Shown: in pieces, positions 1-8,582 of the stretch
Layout of the letters: each line of letters begins with the position of its first letter
Numbering within the stretch: the stretch's first letter is position 1
Assembly: GCA_964464965.1 (NCBI GenBank)
Contig: CAYXHM010000001.1
Location: 682,001 to 746,000 of the forward strand
Reading direction: 5' to 3'
DNA: 64,000 bases
Origin: UBA5543 sp964464965
GTDB lineage: Bacteria > Bacteroidota > Bacteroidia > Chitinophagales > Chitinophagaceae
Program-made: the position numbers and the translations under genes
The notes under the pieces: model-generated
Told to the model about the DNA's origin: nothing
Seen by the model: only the letters and a program-made list of their open reading frames with translations
The model's database searches: none

Positions 1-48
1 AAATTGTTTCTATCTTTCGCATTATCTATTAATTAAACTAAGACCGTC

Positions 49-921
49 TTGAAACGTATTATACTCAGCTTAGCTTTGTTATTGCCGTTGGTGTCTTCTG
101 CACAACAGCATCATGAGTTTGGATTTTCTGCGGGCATAAGCAGTTATTACGGCGACCTGCAACCTGATTTATTCCCCGACAACAGCACCAATGCAATGGG
201 TGGTATCATGTATAAATATTTCATGAACCCACATGTGGGCCTGCGTTTTGGCGTATCATACACTGCCCTCAGCGCTTTCGATACGCTGTCGGGCATACCG
301 GCTAGGGAAGAACGCAACCTGAGCTTTAAAAGCAACCTGCTGGAATTTCATGGCGGGTTTGAATTCAACCTGTTGCCTATTGAAAAAGACAGGATAAAAT
401 TCACGCCGTATGTATTCGGTGGTATAGCTGTATTCCGCTTCAATCCTTATACTTTCGGCTCTCAGGGACAAAAAGTGTACCTGCGCCCCCTGGGTACAGA
501 AGGCCAGAATATCCCGTTGTATCCTGACCGTAAAGAATACAAGCTGGTAAGCACGGCTTTTCCTGTAGGTGGTGGTCTGAAATTCTTCCTGGGTAAAACA
601 TTCATGATTACCCCTGAAATCGGCTTCCGCTATACTAATACTGATTATATAGACGACGTAAGCAAATCTTACGTAAATATGAATACCCTGAAAGAATACC
701 GTGGACAGACGGCTGTTGACTATTCCTTCCGTACAGATGAGCGTGCAGGCTGGGATGGCAATTACCCGGACTATCGCTACCAGCGTGGCGACAGCAAATC
801 GAACGACCTGTATTGGTTTGGTAACCTGACGGTAACCGTTTACCTGGAAAACCTGGGTAATATGCGCGACTACTGGCAGGCAAACTGTCCCGCCTTCCTG
901 CGCAGCGGCAGAACACAATAG
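49..921 (+). CDS. Outer-membrane beta-barrel protein, DUF6089-like
   Basis: A 290-residue secreted protein. Residues 1-18 form a signal peptide ending in SSAQ, followed by repeated amphipathic beta-strands with aromatic ends (GFSAGISSYYGDL, VGLRFGVSYTAL, FTPYVFGGIAVFRFN), as expected of an eight-stranded-type outer-membrane barrel. The GISSYYGDL start and overall pattern resemble the Bacteroidota DUF6089 family, whose function is unknown. The start is TTG at 49; no ATG lies nearby and TTG places the signal peptide correctly at the N-terminus. A TATCTTTC string at 11-18 is a weak match to the TAnnTTTG box. A strong hairpin terminator follows at 951. The barrel assignment is firm; the family name is less so. 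Confidence 0.8.
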   Translation: MKRIILSLALLLPLVSSAQQHHEFGFSAGISSYYGDLQPDLFPDNSTNAMGGIMYKYFMNPHVGLRFGVSYTALSAFDTLSGIPAREERNLSFKSNLLEFHGGFEFNLLPIEKDRIKFTPYVFGGIAVFRFNPYTFGSQGQKVYLRPLGTEGQNIPLYPDRKEYKLVSTAFPVGGGLKFFLGKTFMITPEIGFRYTNTDYIDDVSKSYVNMNTLKEYRGQTAVDYSFRTDERAGWDGNYPDYRYQRGDSKSNDLYWFGNLTVTVYLENLGNMRDYWQANCPAFLRSGRTQ

Positions 922-950
922 GAAGATCATTAAAACACACACTATATATA

Positions 951-983
951 AAAGGTGGCAGCTCAAAAAGTTGCCGCCTTTTT
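951..983 (+). terminator. Rho-independent terminator after the DUF6089-like gene
   Basis: Arms AAAGGTGGCAGCT and AGTTGCCGCCTTT pair with two G-T wobbles around a short A-rich loop and run into TTTTTG. It lies about 30 bases after the stop of the first gene and before the TonB receptor, so it separates the two units. Confidence 0.8.
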
Positions 984-1077
984 GTTTGTAATAAACAAAC
1001 GTTAAAATCAGCCTTAATATAACTATCGTTTGTACAAATAAATATCTTCGCGCGGCAATTGCTCAAAATCTCTTCCA

Positions 1078-3396
1078 ATGAAAAACCTTCTATTTGTTAT
1101 ACTGCTGGTGCTCACCTCATCAGCTATTTACGCCCAAAAAAAAGCAACAGTCAGCGGTACTGTTACGGTTAAGGCATCAGGCGAGGCTATAATCGGGGCA
1201 GTAATAAAAGTAAAGGAACAACCCGCTGTAGGGGCGGTTACCAACGAGTTCGGCTTCTATTCCATAACGCTGCCGCAGGGCGACTACACATTATCCATCA
1301 GCTACCTGGGCTACACTACTTTTGAGCAGAAGGTGAGCCTTACCGCCAACATCTCTCAAAATATAGCTTTGGAAGACAAAGCGCAAAACCTGGAAGAGGT
1401 GGTAATAACCGGAGAGAGAGAGGATGTTAATGTATCGCGTAGCGAAATGGGCGTGATGAAGCTGGATATGAAGGCGGCTAATAAACTGCCCGTTATCATG
1501 GGTGAAAAAGATATACTGAAAACTATACAACTTATGCCGGGCGTGGCCTCTGCAGGCGATGGCAACAGTGGCTTTTATGTGCGTGGCGGTGGTGCCGACC
1601 AGAACCTGATACTGCTGGACGAAGCCCCGGTGTACAACGCATCCCACCTGCTGGGTTTCTTTTCTACCTTCAACTCAGATGCTATAAAGGATGTAACCGT
1701 TTATAAAGGCAGCATGCCTGCAGAATATGGAGGGCGCCTTTCCTCAGTACTGGATATTGCTATGAATGAAGGTAACAACCAGGAATACCATGTAAGCGGC
1801 GGTATCGGCCTTATATCCTCCAAACTGAATATTGAGGGGCCTATACAAAAAGGCAAAAGTTCCTTCCTGGTTACCGGCCGCAGAACATATGCAGACATGT
1901 TTCTGAAACTGAGCAATGACGAAGCATTAAAAAACAGCAGGCTCTACTTTTATGATGTAAATGCCAAGATGAACTATACCATCAATGATAAGAACAGGAT
2001 ATTCCTGTCGGGCTATTTTGGCCGCGATGTGTTAGGTGTCAATAATATTTTCGGCTTCAACTGGGGCAATGCTACCGGCACACTGCGCTGGAGCTATATT
2101 GTTAACAGCAAGCTGTTCTCTAATACATCACTTATTTACAGCGACTATAGTTATAATATAGATATAGCCGCAAACGGGGCAGATTTCAGCATCAATTCAA
2201 GAATCCGCGACTGGAACCTGAAACAGGAATTCCAGTATTATGTCAATACAAAACACACGATTAAGTTTGGCCTCAACGCTATACACCATACCATAAAACC
2301 GGGTAATATTACAGCCAGCGGCCCGCAGATAAACAGCACCAATATTGAAAATGAACTGGCACTGGAAACAGGCGCCTATGTAAGCGACGAATGGAAAGCT
2401 ACGGATAAACTGACGCTTAACTATGGCATACGCCTCAGTTCATTCTCTGCACTGGGACCGGGCACATTTTATACTTATGATGCCGACGGGGATGCAACAG
2501 ACAGCGCTACGTACGGAAGCGGCGAATGGGTAAAAACCTATGTAGTACCGGAACCACGCCTAGCCGTCAACTACAGGCTCAACGAGCAATCATCTGTGAA
2601 GGCAGGCTACACACGCACAGCGCAATACCTGCATCTGCTCTCTAACGCTACCACCAATACCCCAACTGATATGTGGATACCCAGCAGCCCGAATGTAAAG
2701 CCACAATTGGGCGACCAGTATTCATTGGGCTACTATCGCAACTTTAAAGAAAACCGCTACGAATTTTCAGCAGAAGTGTATTATAAACAACTACGAAACC
2801 AGATAGACTATAAAAGCGGCGCAGACCTGAATGTTAACCCTAATATTGAAAGTGAACTGCTGTATGGCCTGGGCCGCGCTTATGGTATCGAATTGTTTTT
2901 CAAGAAAAAATACGGACGTTTCACAGGATGGGTAGGCTATACCCTGTCGCGAACAGAAAGGCAGGTGGACGGCATAAATAATGACAACTGGTACCCCACA
3001 CGCTACGACCGTACGCACGATGTATCGCTGGTGGGTATGTACGACCTCAGCAAACGCTGGACGGTATCGGCCATATGGGTGTATAACACCGGCAACGCCG
3101 TAACATACCCTGCGGGTAAATACGAGATGGCTGGCAGCACCTACTATTATTATTCAGACAGGAATGCCGCGCGTATGCCTGCATACCACAGGCTTGACCT
3201 TGGCGCTACTTATACCAAAATAACCAAACGCGGCAGGGAATCCAGCTGGACTTTCTCCGTGTATAACGCCTACAACAGGTACAACCCCTACTCTATAGAA
3301 TTCCGCCAAAACCCTGACAATGCTCAGCAGACACAAGCGGTACAAACATCACTGTTCGGCATAGTGCCGGCTGTTACTTACAACTTTAAATTTTAA
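1078..3396 (+). CDS. TonB-dependent receptor with carboxypeptidase-regulatory-like N-domain
   Basis: A 772-residue outer-membrane receptor that would import a ligand using TonB energy. Order of parts: signal peptide (about 1-19, ending IYAQ), a CarboxypepD_reg-like beta-sandwich (about 24-105, with GAVIKVKEQ and NEFGFYSITLPQGDYTL), a plug domain (about 120-230, with MPGVASAGDGNSGFYVRGG and NLILLDEAPVYN), then a 22-strand-type barrel ending in aromatic FKF. The RGG and 'DEAPVYN..H..GFFS.FN.DAI' stretches are characteristic of this subfamily. Only six bases separate it from the DUF4249 lipoprotein downstream, a common Bacteroidota pairing. Substrate is unknown; this is not a SusC of the classic polysaccharide type because no SusD is adjacent. 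Confidence 0.92.
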   Translation: MKNLLFVILLVLTSSAIYAQKKATVSGTVTVKASGEAIIGAVIKVKEQPAVGAVTNEFGFYSITLPQGDYTLSISYLGYTTFEQKVSLTANISQNIALEDKAQNLEEVVITGEREDVNVSRSEMGVMKLDMKAANKLPVIMGEKDILKTIQLMPGVASAGDGNSGFYVRGGGADQNLILLDEAPVYNASHLLGFFSTFNSDAIKDVTVYKGSMPAEYGGRLSSVLDIAMNEGNNQEYHVSGGIGLISSKLNIEGPIQKGKSSFLVTGRRTYADMFLKLSNDEALKNSRLYFYDVNAKMNYTINDKNRIFLSGYFGRDVLGVNNIFGFNWGNATGTLRWSYIVNSKLFSNTSLIYSDYSYNIDIAANGADFSINSRIRDWNLKQEFQYYVNTKHTIKFGLNAIHHTIKPGNITASGPQINSTNIENELALETGAYVSDEWKATDKLTLNYGIRLSSFSALGPGTFYTYDADGDATDSATYGSGEWVKTYVVPEPRLAVNYRLNEQSSVKAGYTRTAQYLHLLSNATTNTPTDMWIPSSPNVKPQLGDQYSLGYYRNFKENRYEFSAEVYYKQLRNQIDYKSGADLNVNPNIESELLYGLGRAYGIELFFKKKYGRFTGWVGYTLSRTERQVDGINNDNWYPTRYDRTHDVSLVGMYDLSKRWTVSAIWVYNTGNAVTYPAGKYEMAGSTYYYYSDRNAARMPAYHRLDLGATYTKITKRGRESSWTFSVYNAYNRYNPYSIEFRQNPDNAQQTQAVQTSLFGIVPAVTYNFKF

Positions 3397-3402
3397 ACAG
3401 TC

Positions 3403-4185
3403 ATGAAGAACATTATTTATATAGTTGCCGCCATCGTATTCAGCAACATGTTTGTGTCCTGCACAAAAATTATAGATGCCAATCTTGACGAGTCTCCCGC
3501 GTTGCTGGTAATAGAAGCAGAGGTTTCAGATTCGGCAAAACCCTCCGTAAGGCTTACACGACTGATAGACGTTGAAAAAAATAATGATTTCCCGGCTGTT
3601 ACAGGAGCGGTTATTACAATCACAGATAATGTTGGCAACATCACCACACTACAGCAAAGCAGCCAGGGCACATATTTTGGCGATACGGTAATAGGCGTAC
3701 CGGGCAGAACCTACAACCTGCGGGTAGAATTGAACGGGCAGACCTATACGGCCACCAGCACAATGCCGCAAAAAATATATATGGATTCGCTCAGCACCCG
3801 GAATTTCAACATAGGCGAGAAGGTAACATTCGCAGCGTTGAATTATACTGACCCTGTAGGCCAGGGCAATAATTACAGGGCCATATTGTGGCATAACGAT
3901 ACGCTGCGTACAGATATCTTTATAGAAGACGATAAATACAGCGACGGCAACAACAGGGAGGCTGCATTGTTCAGCCAGGACTACCGCTTAAAAACCGGGG
4001 ACCGCTTTGTGATAGAGCTGCAATGTATAGACAGGGCCGTGTACGATTATTTCAGCATACTTGCCGAGGTAGATGGCTCGTCAGGACTGGCATCTCCCGC
4101 AAACCCCAATGCCAATATCAGCGGTGGAGCATTGGGCTATTTCAGCGCACATACATCGCATATTCTTGATATGGTAGTAAAGTAA
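3403..4185 (+). CDS. DUF4249-type lipoprotein, partner of TonB receptor
   Basis: A 260-residue lipoprotein. The N-terminus is a hydrophobic leader followed by a Cys at residue 20 (FVSC-T), consistent with signal peptidase II processing. The mature part is beta-rich with an Ig-like region (AVTGAVITITDNVGN, TYNLRVELNGQTYTATSTMP), matching the DUF4249 family of Bacteroidota surface lipoproteins. It follows the TonB receptor by six bases and is almost certainly co-transcribed and co-functional with it. Family members run from about 260 to 400 residues, so this is at the short end but appears complete. Function within the uptake pair is not established. Confidence 0.85.
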   Translation: MKNIIYIVAAIVFSNMFVSCTKIIDANLDESPALLVIEAEVSDSAKPSVRLTRLIDVEKNNDFPAVTGAVITITDNVGNITTLQQSSQGTYFGDTVIGVPGRTYNLRVELNGQTYTATSTMPQKIYMDSLSTRNFNIGEKVTFAALNYTDPVGQGNNYRAILWHNDTLRTDIFIEDDKYSDGNNREAALFSQDYRLKTGDRFVIELQCIDRAVYDYFSILAEVDGSSGLASPANPNANISGGALGYFSAHTSHILDMVVK

Positions 4186-4213
4186 AGCTCTGTCCTTATA
4201 ACTATCATCCCCT

Positions 4214-5035
4214 ATGTTCAGAATAGTTTTAATACTACTATTATTAAAATCCTATAGTGGCTTGGCACAAAACAAATTGCCCTTTTCTGATAGGCAATTA
4301 TTTACAGTAAACTATTCTTACCTGTCTTTTCAGAATAAGCGTGATGTACAAACCATTGAGGGAACAAAGAACTTCTTAACTGCCAATAATACAACTGGAT
4401 ATATGGTTGGTATCGGGTATGAATATACCAATTGTCGTAACATAGTGTTTACAGCCAATACTATGTATGGCATACAGCGGCACGACCTGGCATGGAAATT
4501 TACTTTTGAAGATTTTGACCCTAACCTGAATTTCGGGGGTTATAGTAATGTACATAGGTTCATAGCTACCAACCGCTATTTCGCCAACGTATTTATGATC
4601 GGATATAACTATACTCCTAAAAAAACACCAAAAATAAAATTACAACCTAAAGCAGGCATAGGTATCATGCACCGCTTTGGCGAAACAAAAGAAAGGCTGG
4701 CACATTTAGTTTTTTACTCACCCTCGCCAGGTTTTTCTGAGGGTAAACAGCATGCATATACTGATGCAGATGCCGGTACCTGGGGCGATGGCCGGAACGA
4801 CAGGATAAAACTATATTGTTTTTCACTGAATGGCAGTTATGTTTTGAACACCGCCATTATTAAAGAGATTGGCATAGGTATCCAGTACATGCACGTACTG
4901 CAGAACAAGAAAAGAAATAACGGCATCAATAGCGCTACTGGCTTTTACTACAATGGTATGGGTGTACGTGATGGCATACAAATCTATGGTAATCAATTCC
5001 GGTCAGTAGCCATTACCGCCAAAATAGGTTTCTAA
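4214..5035 (+). CDS. Predicted outer-membrane beta-barrel protein
   Basis: A 273-residue secreted protein I cannot assign to a named family. It has a signal peptide (about 1-18, ending GLAQ) and many alternating strands with aromatic girdle residues (TTGYMVGIGYEYTN, YFANVFMIGYNYTP, SVAITAKIGF), ending in Phe as outer-membrane barrels do. It lies 28 bases after the DUF4249 gene on the same strand, so it may belong to the same transcript as the TonB receptor pair. Locally the base composition is a little more AT-rich than the receptor gene. Secreted barrel is a safe call; function unknown. Confidence 0.75.
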   Translation: MFRIVLILLLLKSYSGLAQNKLPFSDRQLFTVNYSYLSFQNKRDVQTIEGTKNFLTANNTTGYMVGIGYEYTNCRNIVFTANTMYGIQRHDLAWKFTFEDFDPNLNFGGYSNVHRFIATNRYFANVFMIGYNYTPKKTPKIKLQPKAGIGIMHRFGETKERLAHLVFYSPSPGFSEGKQHAYTDADAGTWGDGRNDRIKLYCFSLNGSYVLNTAIIKEIGIGIQYMHVLQNKKRNNGINSATGFYYNGMGVRDGIQIYGNQFRSVAITAKIGF

Positions 5036-5417
5036 GCTCTACTGGCTTAAATGCGTCTTTAAACGGGCAGAACAATAATTGATAACTTTAATAATTTATC
5101 GTATATTTGCTATAATAAACCACAAAAACCAGTATGCAGTTTATGCCGTTGAAATGTGGTTAGTTCAGGCAAAAAATACAACTAAAAACTGTAAAAAATT
5201 GCAACAAAACGCAACAAATTTATTCAGGACGAGACAATAGAAAGAAGTGGTCAAAATGGCAACAAATCACAACAAATAAGGGAACTAAATCAACAGGAAA
5301 AAACGCAACAAATTGCAACAATCATCTCCTAAGCCGCTTGTTTTAAACCAACTATAAATATTAAAAAACAAAACCAAGACCGTCTTCCTCACCATGCACC
5401 CGGCTCATTCATCAACG
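5036..5417. repeat. Gene-free spacer with a cluster of GCAACAAAT-type units
   Basis: This 380-base stretch between two convergent genes has no convincing gene. It is A-rich and contains at least six copies of a short unit on the + strand: GCAACAAAA at 5201, GCAACAAAT at 5211, GCAACAAAT at 5259, ACAACAAAT at 5269, GCAACAAAT at 5305 and GCAACAAT at 5315. The units fall in three pairs spaced 10 bases (start to start) at about 45-58-base intervals between groups. On the minus strand they read ATTTGTTGC. The 10-base pairing is near one helical turn, which would suit a protein-binding site, but simple A-rich drift is also possible. Confidence 0.5.
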
Positions 5418-7286
5418 CTAATGGGTATTGCATATTTCCATCAGCACATCTGTTGCCTGGCTGAGGCCCAGGTTACGCGCCTGGTTCAGGTCATCGCATG
5501 GCATTTGCCCACTACGGTGTTTTATCATGCCCCGCCAGTACCATGCTTCTGCATAAGACGGGTTTTGTTTAATGGCATGGCTCATATCGCGTATCCCTTC
5601 TTTATTGCGGCCCAGTTTTGCCTGTATAAGGCCCCTGCGCAGGTAAAAAAGCGGCTCGTCGTCATTCAGCGTTATTGCCTTTGTATAAGCATCTAGCGCC
5701 TCCTCAATATTGCCCTGCTGTTCTACGCAGTCGGCATATATATAATGTGCACGTGCATTGCCGGGCTCCTGTTGCAATACTCTTTTAATATCCGGCAGAG
5801 CGGCGTTATAATTACCCGTCTGCTGGTACAATAATGCTCTTGTAAATAGCGCCTTACTATAGTCCTTTAGCCTGATGGCATTATTCAGTGCAGACAGTGC
5901 TCCTGCTGCATCGCCTTTGCGCATCAGCAATACGCCTTTGTTATACCAGGCTTTGTAGTTATTCGCATCCAGGCTTATGGCATTGTTGATATGTGCCAGT
6001 GCTTCGGGGTTATTGCCCTCCTCCATATAAACACCGCCCAGGCTGCTTTGCGCTACGGATGATTCCGGGAAGGAGTTGATAACGGACTTCCAGAAGTTAA
6101 GTTCAGACAACCATATATCATTCCTTGAAAATGTGGCCGCACTATAGCAAAGGCACAATACAGTCATCACGGCTATAGCTGCTTTGGATAGTTGTAATTG
6201 CTTTTGAGAGATCAGCCGGCCAGCATAGTACACTACAGGATACCATACTCCTATACATGCCAGGTACAGGTAACGGTCTGCCATCAGCACCTCGCCAAAT
6301 TGTACAAACTGCAGCACGATAGCAATATTTACCGTGTAGAACAAAATACCGCCAGCCAGTACATACCATTGTTTACGATAGGCTACTACGCCCAGTGCTA
6401 CAATAGCTGCCGCCAGCACTGTGTACATAATATGCACCGCCTCTATTGCAGTAGGGTATGGGTACAATACCGATAGCTTAACCGGCAATAACAGGTTCAC
6501 CAGGTACTGCACGTAGGCATACCCGGCAAACACTATGGTATGCCCGAAGTTAAACTCGGGGTGAGTATTCAGAAATGCCACATCTGCCTGTGCCTGCAGG
6601 TTGATGATGCCTATGGGTATAGCCAGTAGTACCAGCGGCACTTTTTCAAGCCAAACCGTTTTGCTCTGTAAAGAGCGGTGTAGCCATATATCTACCGCCA
6701 GCAGAGCAAAAGGCAGTGTCACCGCTGTCAGTTTGCACAAATAGGCTGCAATGGCAAATACATAAACCCATACCAGCTTCCTGCGGTTATGTTCCAGCAC
6801 ATAACCTATATAAGCATAGGTGGCCAGCAGGAAGAAAAAGCCGTTCATCACCTTATTGCGGGCGGCTATCCACGATACACTTTCTGTCTGTACCGGGTGC
6901 ATGGCGAAAAGCAGTGCGACAAATAATGCTATGTACACGTTGTCCTGCAGCCGCTTCATACAAGCATAAACAAGTATTACATCAGCAATGTGCCAGATAA
7001 TATTGGTGAGGTGATAGATAAATGGTTGCGTGCCGCCGATGGCAAAATCTAAAGCATAGCTGGCCATGGGCAGCGGCTGGTAGTTGCCTATATAATACTC
7101 CGTCCACCAGTTTGAAATATGCTCAGGACTGAAACTTATGATATCCGGCGTGTTAAACACATAGTCTATGTCGTCCCAGGACATAAAACCCGCGCCAAAT
7201 ATTTTGCTATACGCCAGCAATACTGCCAGTACCATAATGGCTACATGCAATACTACCGTACGTTGTTCTTTACCAAAAGCTGTCAT
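5418..7286 (-). CDS. Multi-pass membrane protein with GT-C-like N-part and C-terminal TPR repeats
   Basis: A 622-residue inner-membrane protein. The N-terminal ~400 residues hold about ten membrane segments; between the first two lies GFMSWDDIDYVF with an acidic pair (D38-D39), the position and type of the catalytic acidic motif in GT-C glycosyltransferases and TMTC/DUF1736 proteins. Residues about 405-610 form at least five tetratricopeptide repeats (for example YNKGVLLMRKGDAAGALSALNNAI and YIYADCVEQQGNIEEALDAYTKAI). This matches bacterial relatives of TMTC/O-mannosyl-transferase-like proteins, which suggests lipid-linked sugar transfer to proteins or glycans, unproven here. It starts 39 bases after birA ends on the same strand and may be co-transcribed with it. 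Confidence 0.8.
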   Translation of the reverse strand: MTAFGKEQRTVVLHVAIMVLAVLLAYSKIFGAGFMSWDDIDYVFNTPDIISFSPEHISNWWTEYYIGNYQPLPMASYALDFAIGGTQPFIYHLTNIIWHIADVILVYACMKRLQDNVYIALFVALLFAMHPVQTESVSWIAARNKVMNGFFFLLATYAYIGYVLEHNRRKLVWVYVFAIAAYLCKLTAVTLPFALLAVDIWLHRSLQSKTVWLEKVPLVLLAIPIGIINLQAQADVAFLNTHPEFNFGHTIVFAGYAYVQYLVNLLLPVKLSVLYPYPTAIEAVHIMYTVLAAAIVALGVVAYRKQWYVLAGGILFYTVNIAIVLQFVQFGEVLMADRYLYLACIGVWYPVVYYAGRLISQKQLQLSKAAIAVMTVLCLCYSAATFSRNDIWLSELNFWKSVINSFPESSVAQSSLGGVYMEEGNNPEALAHINNAISLDANNYKAWYNKGVLLMRKGDAAGALSALNNAIRLKDYSKALFTRALLYQQTGNYNAALPDIKRVLQQEPGNARAHYIYADCVEQQGNIEEALDAYTKAITLNDDEPLFYLRRGLIQAKLGRNKEGIRDMSHAIKQNPSYAEAWYWRGMIKHRSGQMPCDDLNQARNLGLSQATDVLMEICNTH

Positions 7287-7325
7287 TTATTGTTCTAAGC
7301 TATTAAAAATATACAAAGGCTACAA

Positions 7326-8120
7326 TCACAATACCCATTCTATAGCGCCGTGGCTATAATTTACTGTATTCCCATCGGCGAGGTTTAATTGCAATAACCC
7401 ATTAGTAGTAGCACCATTTATTGTCGCTGTAAATTCATCATTGCCTATCTTAAATCGTTGTAATGAATCCTTACGAAACAGGCTGTCATTATATGCTCTT
7501 AATAACCTGGTATTGTCAGGTCTGTTAAGCAGGTAGGTGAATATCTTTTCCCTGATGCCGGTCACCAGCTCAAAAACCACGAAATTATTCCCCGACTGCC
7601 TGCGTAAAGAGGTTGCAAAAGGTAACTCATTGTTAAAATCCTGTTGTAATACATTAAGGCCTAGTCCTACCACACTATATGCCCACTGATTACCCCTAAT
7701 TACATTTTCAATCAGCACACCCCCTGCCTTTTTGTCATTTACAATTATATCATTGGGCCATTTAATTCGTATATTCCAGTTTTCGTATATTTCCTGCAGA
7801 TAATCTGCTATAGCCAGGGAAACCAGCATATTAAAGGCAAACTGCTGCTCTATTTCGTACTCTGGCCTTATTATAACGCTCATTAGCAGGCTCTGGCCAA
7901 ATGTATCTACCCAGGTTTTGCCACGTTGTCCTTTACCGCCAGTTTGCGTGTCAGCCACTATTGTCAGCCCGGGTTGTGCCGTATCGGCATCTATCAGGCG
8001 CATGGCATAGTTATTGGTACTATCTATCGTATCAAGTTCAATAACAGGAGCATTTAAAAGGGCTTGCAACTTTACTGACAAAGTTTCTTTAATTTTGATT
8101 GTAAAGATATTGCCAAACAT
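7326..8120 (-). CDS. birA: Biotin--[acetyl-CoA-carboxylase] ligase (BirA, no DNA-binding domain)
   Basis: Attaches biotin to the carrier domain of biotin-dependent carboxylases via biotinyl-AMP. The catalytic core is clear: DSTNNYAM near the N-terminus, the biotin/ATP loop GGKGQRGKTW (equivalent to GRGRxGR), KWPNDI, and VVGLGLNV, followed by a C-terminal SH3-like domain. There is no helix-turn-helix extension, so it is a monofunctional ligase. Start is uncertain: the ATG at 8120 sits inside a TATGTTTG promoter-like box (8114-8121), and 26 residues precede the usual IELDTIDST; TTG codons at 8081 or 8069 would give the normal N-terminal length. Divergent from rsfS with only 17 bases between the annotated starts. 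Confidence 0.93.
   Translation of the reverse strand: MFGNIFTIKIKETLSVKLQALLNAPVIELDTIDSTNNYAMRLIDADTAQPGLTIVADTQTGGKGQRGKTWVDTFGQSLLMSVIIRPEYEIEQQFAFNMLVSLAIADYLQEIYENWNIRIKWPNDIIVNDKKAGGVLIENVIRGNQWAYSVVGLGLNVLQQDFNNELPFATSLRRQSGNNFVVFELVTGIREKIFTYLLNRPDNTRLLRAYNDSLFRKDSLQRFKIGNDEFTATINGATTNGLLQLNLADGNTVNYSHGAIEWVL
8090..8097 (+). promoter_or_regulatory. Candidate -7 box for rsfS
   Basis: TAATTTTG fits the Bacteroidota TAnnTTTG consensus and lies about 40 bases before the rsfS start. It is inside the first codons of the divergent birA reading frame, so the two promoters would interlock. No clear -33 TTTG at the ideal distance. Confidence 0.4.
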
Positions 8121-8121
8121 A
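8114..8121 (-). promoter_or_regulatory. Candidate -7 box for birA, overlapping its annotated ATG
   Basis: On the minus strand the bases read TATGTTTG, a full TAnnTTTG match. Because this box contains the ATG at 8120, transcription from it would begin downstream and the real birA start would be an internal TTG (8081 or 8069). A second, weaker TATCTTTA lies just downstream. Confidence 0.4.
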
Positions 8122-8137
8122 ATAGATAGACCGTAAT

Positions 8138-8536
8138 TTGGAGAAAATAATTACCGCACTGCAGGGACGAAAAAAGTCTGACGAAAGGCTGACCAGGAAT
8201 AGCAAACTATTTAAGTCTATACTGAAAGCTGTACAGGAAAAAAAAGCCGAAGAAATCATTTCTCTCGATTTGAAGAAGATTGATGAAGCCGTTGCGGACT
8301 TCTTCATCCTTTGCGAAGCCAAGTCGAACATTCAGCTCAAAGCGATAGCAGACAACATTGAAAAAGTGGTGAATGAAGAATGCGGTGAATCGCCTTACCA
8401 TGTAGAACGTGGTGATAACTGGACACTTGTGGACTATGTAAACATAGTAGTACATATCTTCCAACATGAACACCGGAAATTCTACAACCTGGAAAACCTT
8501 TGGGGAGATGCAGGCCGTGTTGAACATAATGACTGA
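8138..8536 (+). CDS. rsfS: Ribosome silencing factor RsfS (Iojap family)
   Basis: A 132-residue protein that binds ribosomal protein uL14 and blocks subunit joining when nutrients are short. The Iojap core is evident: LDLKKIDEAVADFFILCEA, then KAIADNIEKVV, and the C-terminal WTLVDYVNIVVHIFQHEHRKFYNLENLWGDA, with the conserved DYVxIVVHxF and YxLExLW motifs. Length is normal. The start is TTG at 8138; there is no upstream ATG in frame and the sequence before the core is a normal family N-terminus. It is followed at 46 bases by ftsH on the same strand, an arrangement that is frequent in Bacteroidota. Confidence 0.95.
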   Translation: MEKIITALQGRKKSDERLTRNSKLFKSILKAVQEKKAEEIISLDLKKIDEAVADFFILCEAKSNIQLKAIADNIEKVVNEECGESPYHVERGDNWTLVDYVNIVVHIFQHEHRKFYNLENLWGDAGRVEHND

Positions 8537-8582
8537 TAAAAAAACTGTTAAATCAGGACTATAACGTACTTAGAGACAAACA

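Noticed and set aside
40..50. The palindrome-like AAGACCGTCTT, also at 5376-5386
   Set aside because: Many 11-base strings repeat by chance in 64 kb, and the two positions have no shared context (one is a gene start, the other a gene end).
256..966. A 236-residue open frame on the minus strand
   Set aside because: It is the antisense shadow of the DUF6089-like gene, whose signal peptide and barrel pattern are convincing; the antisense translation has no domain.
5196..5325. CRISPR array
   Set aside because: Units are only about 9 bases, spacing is not regular at 30-40 bases and no cas genes are near.
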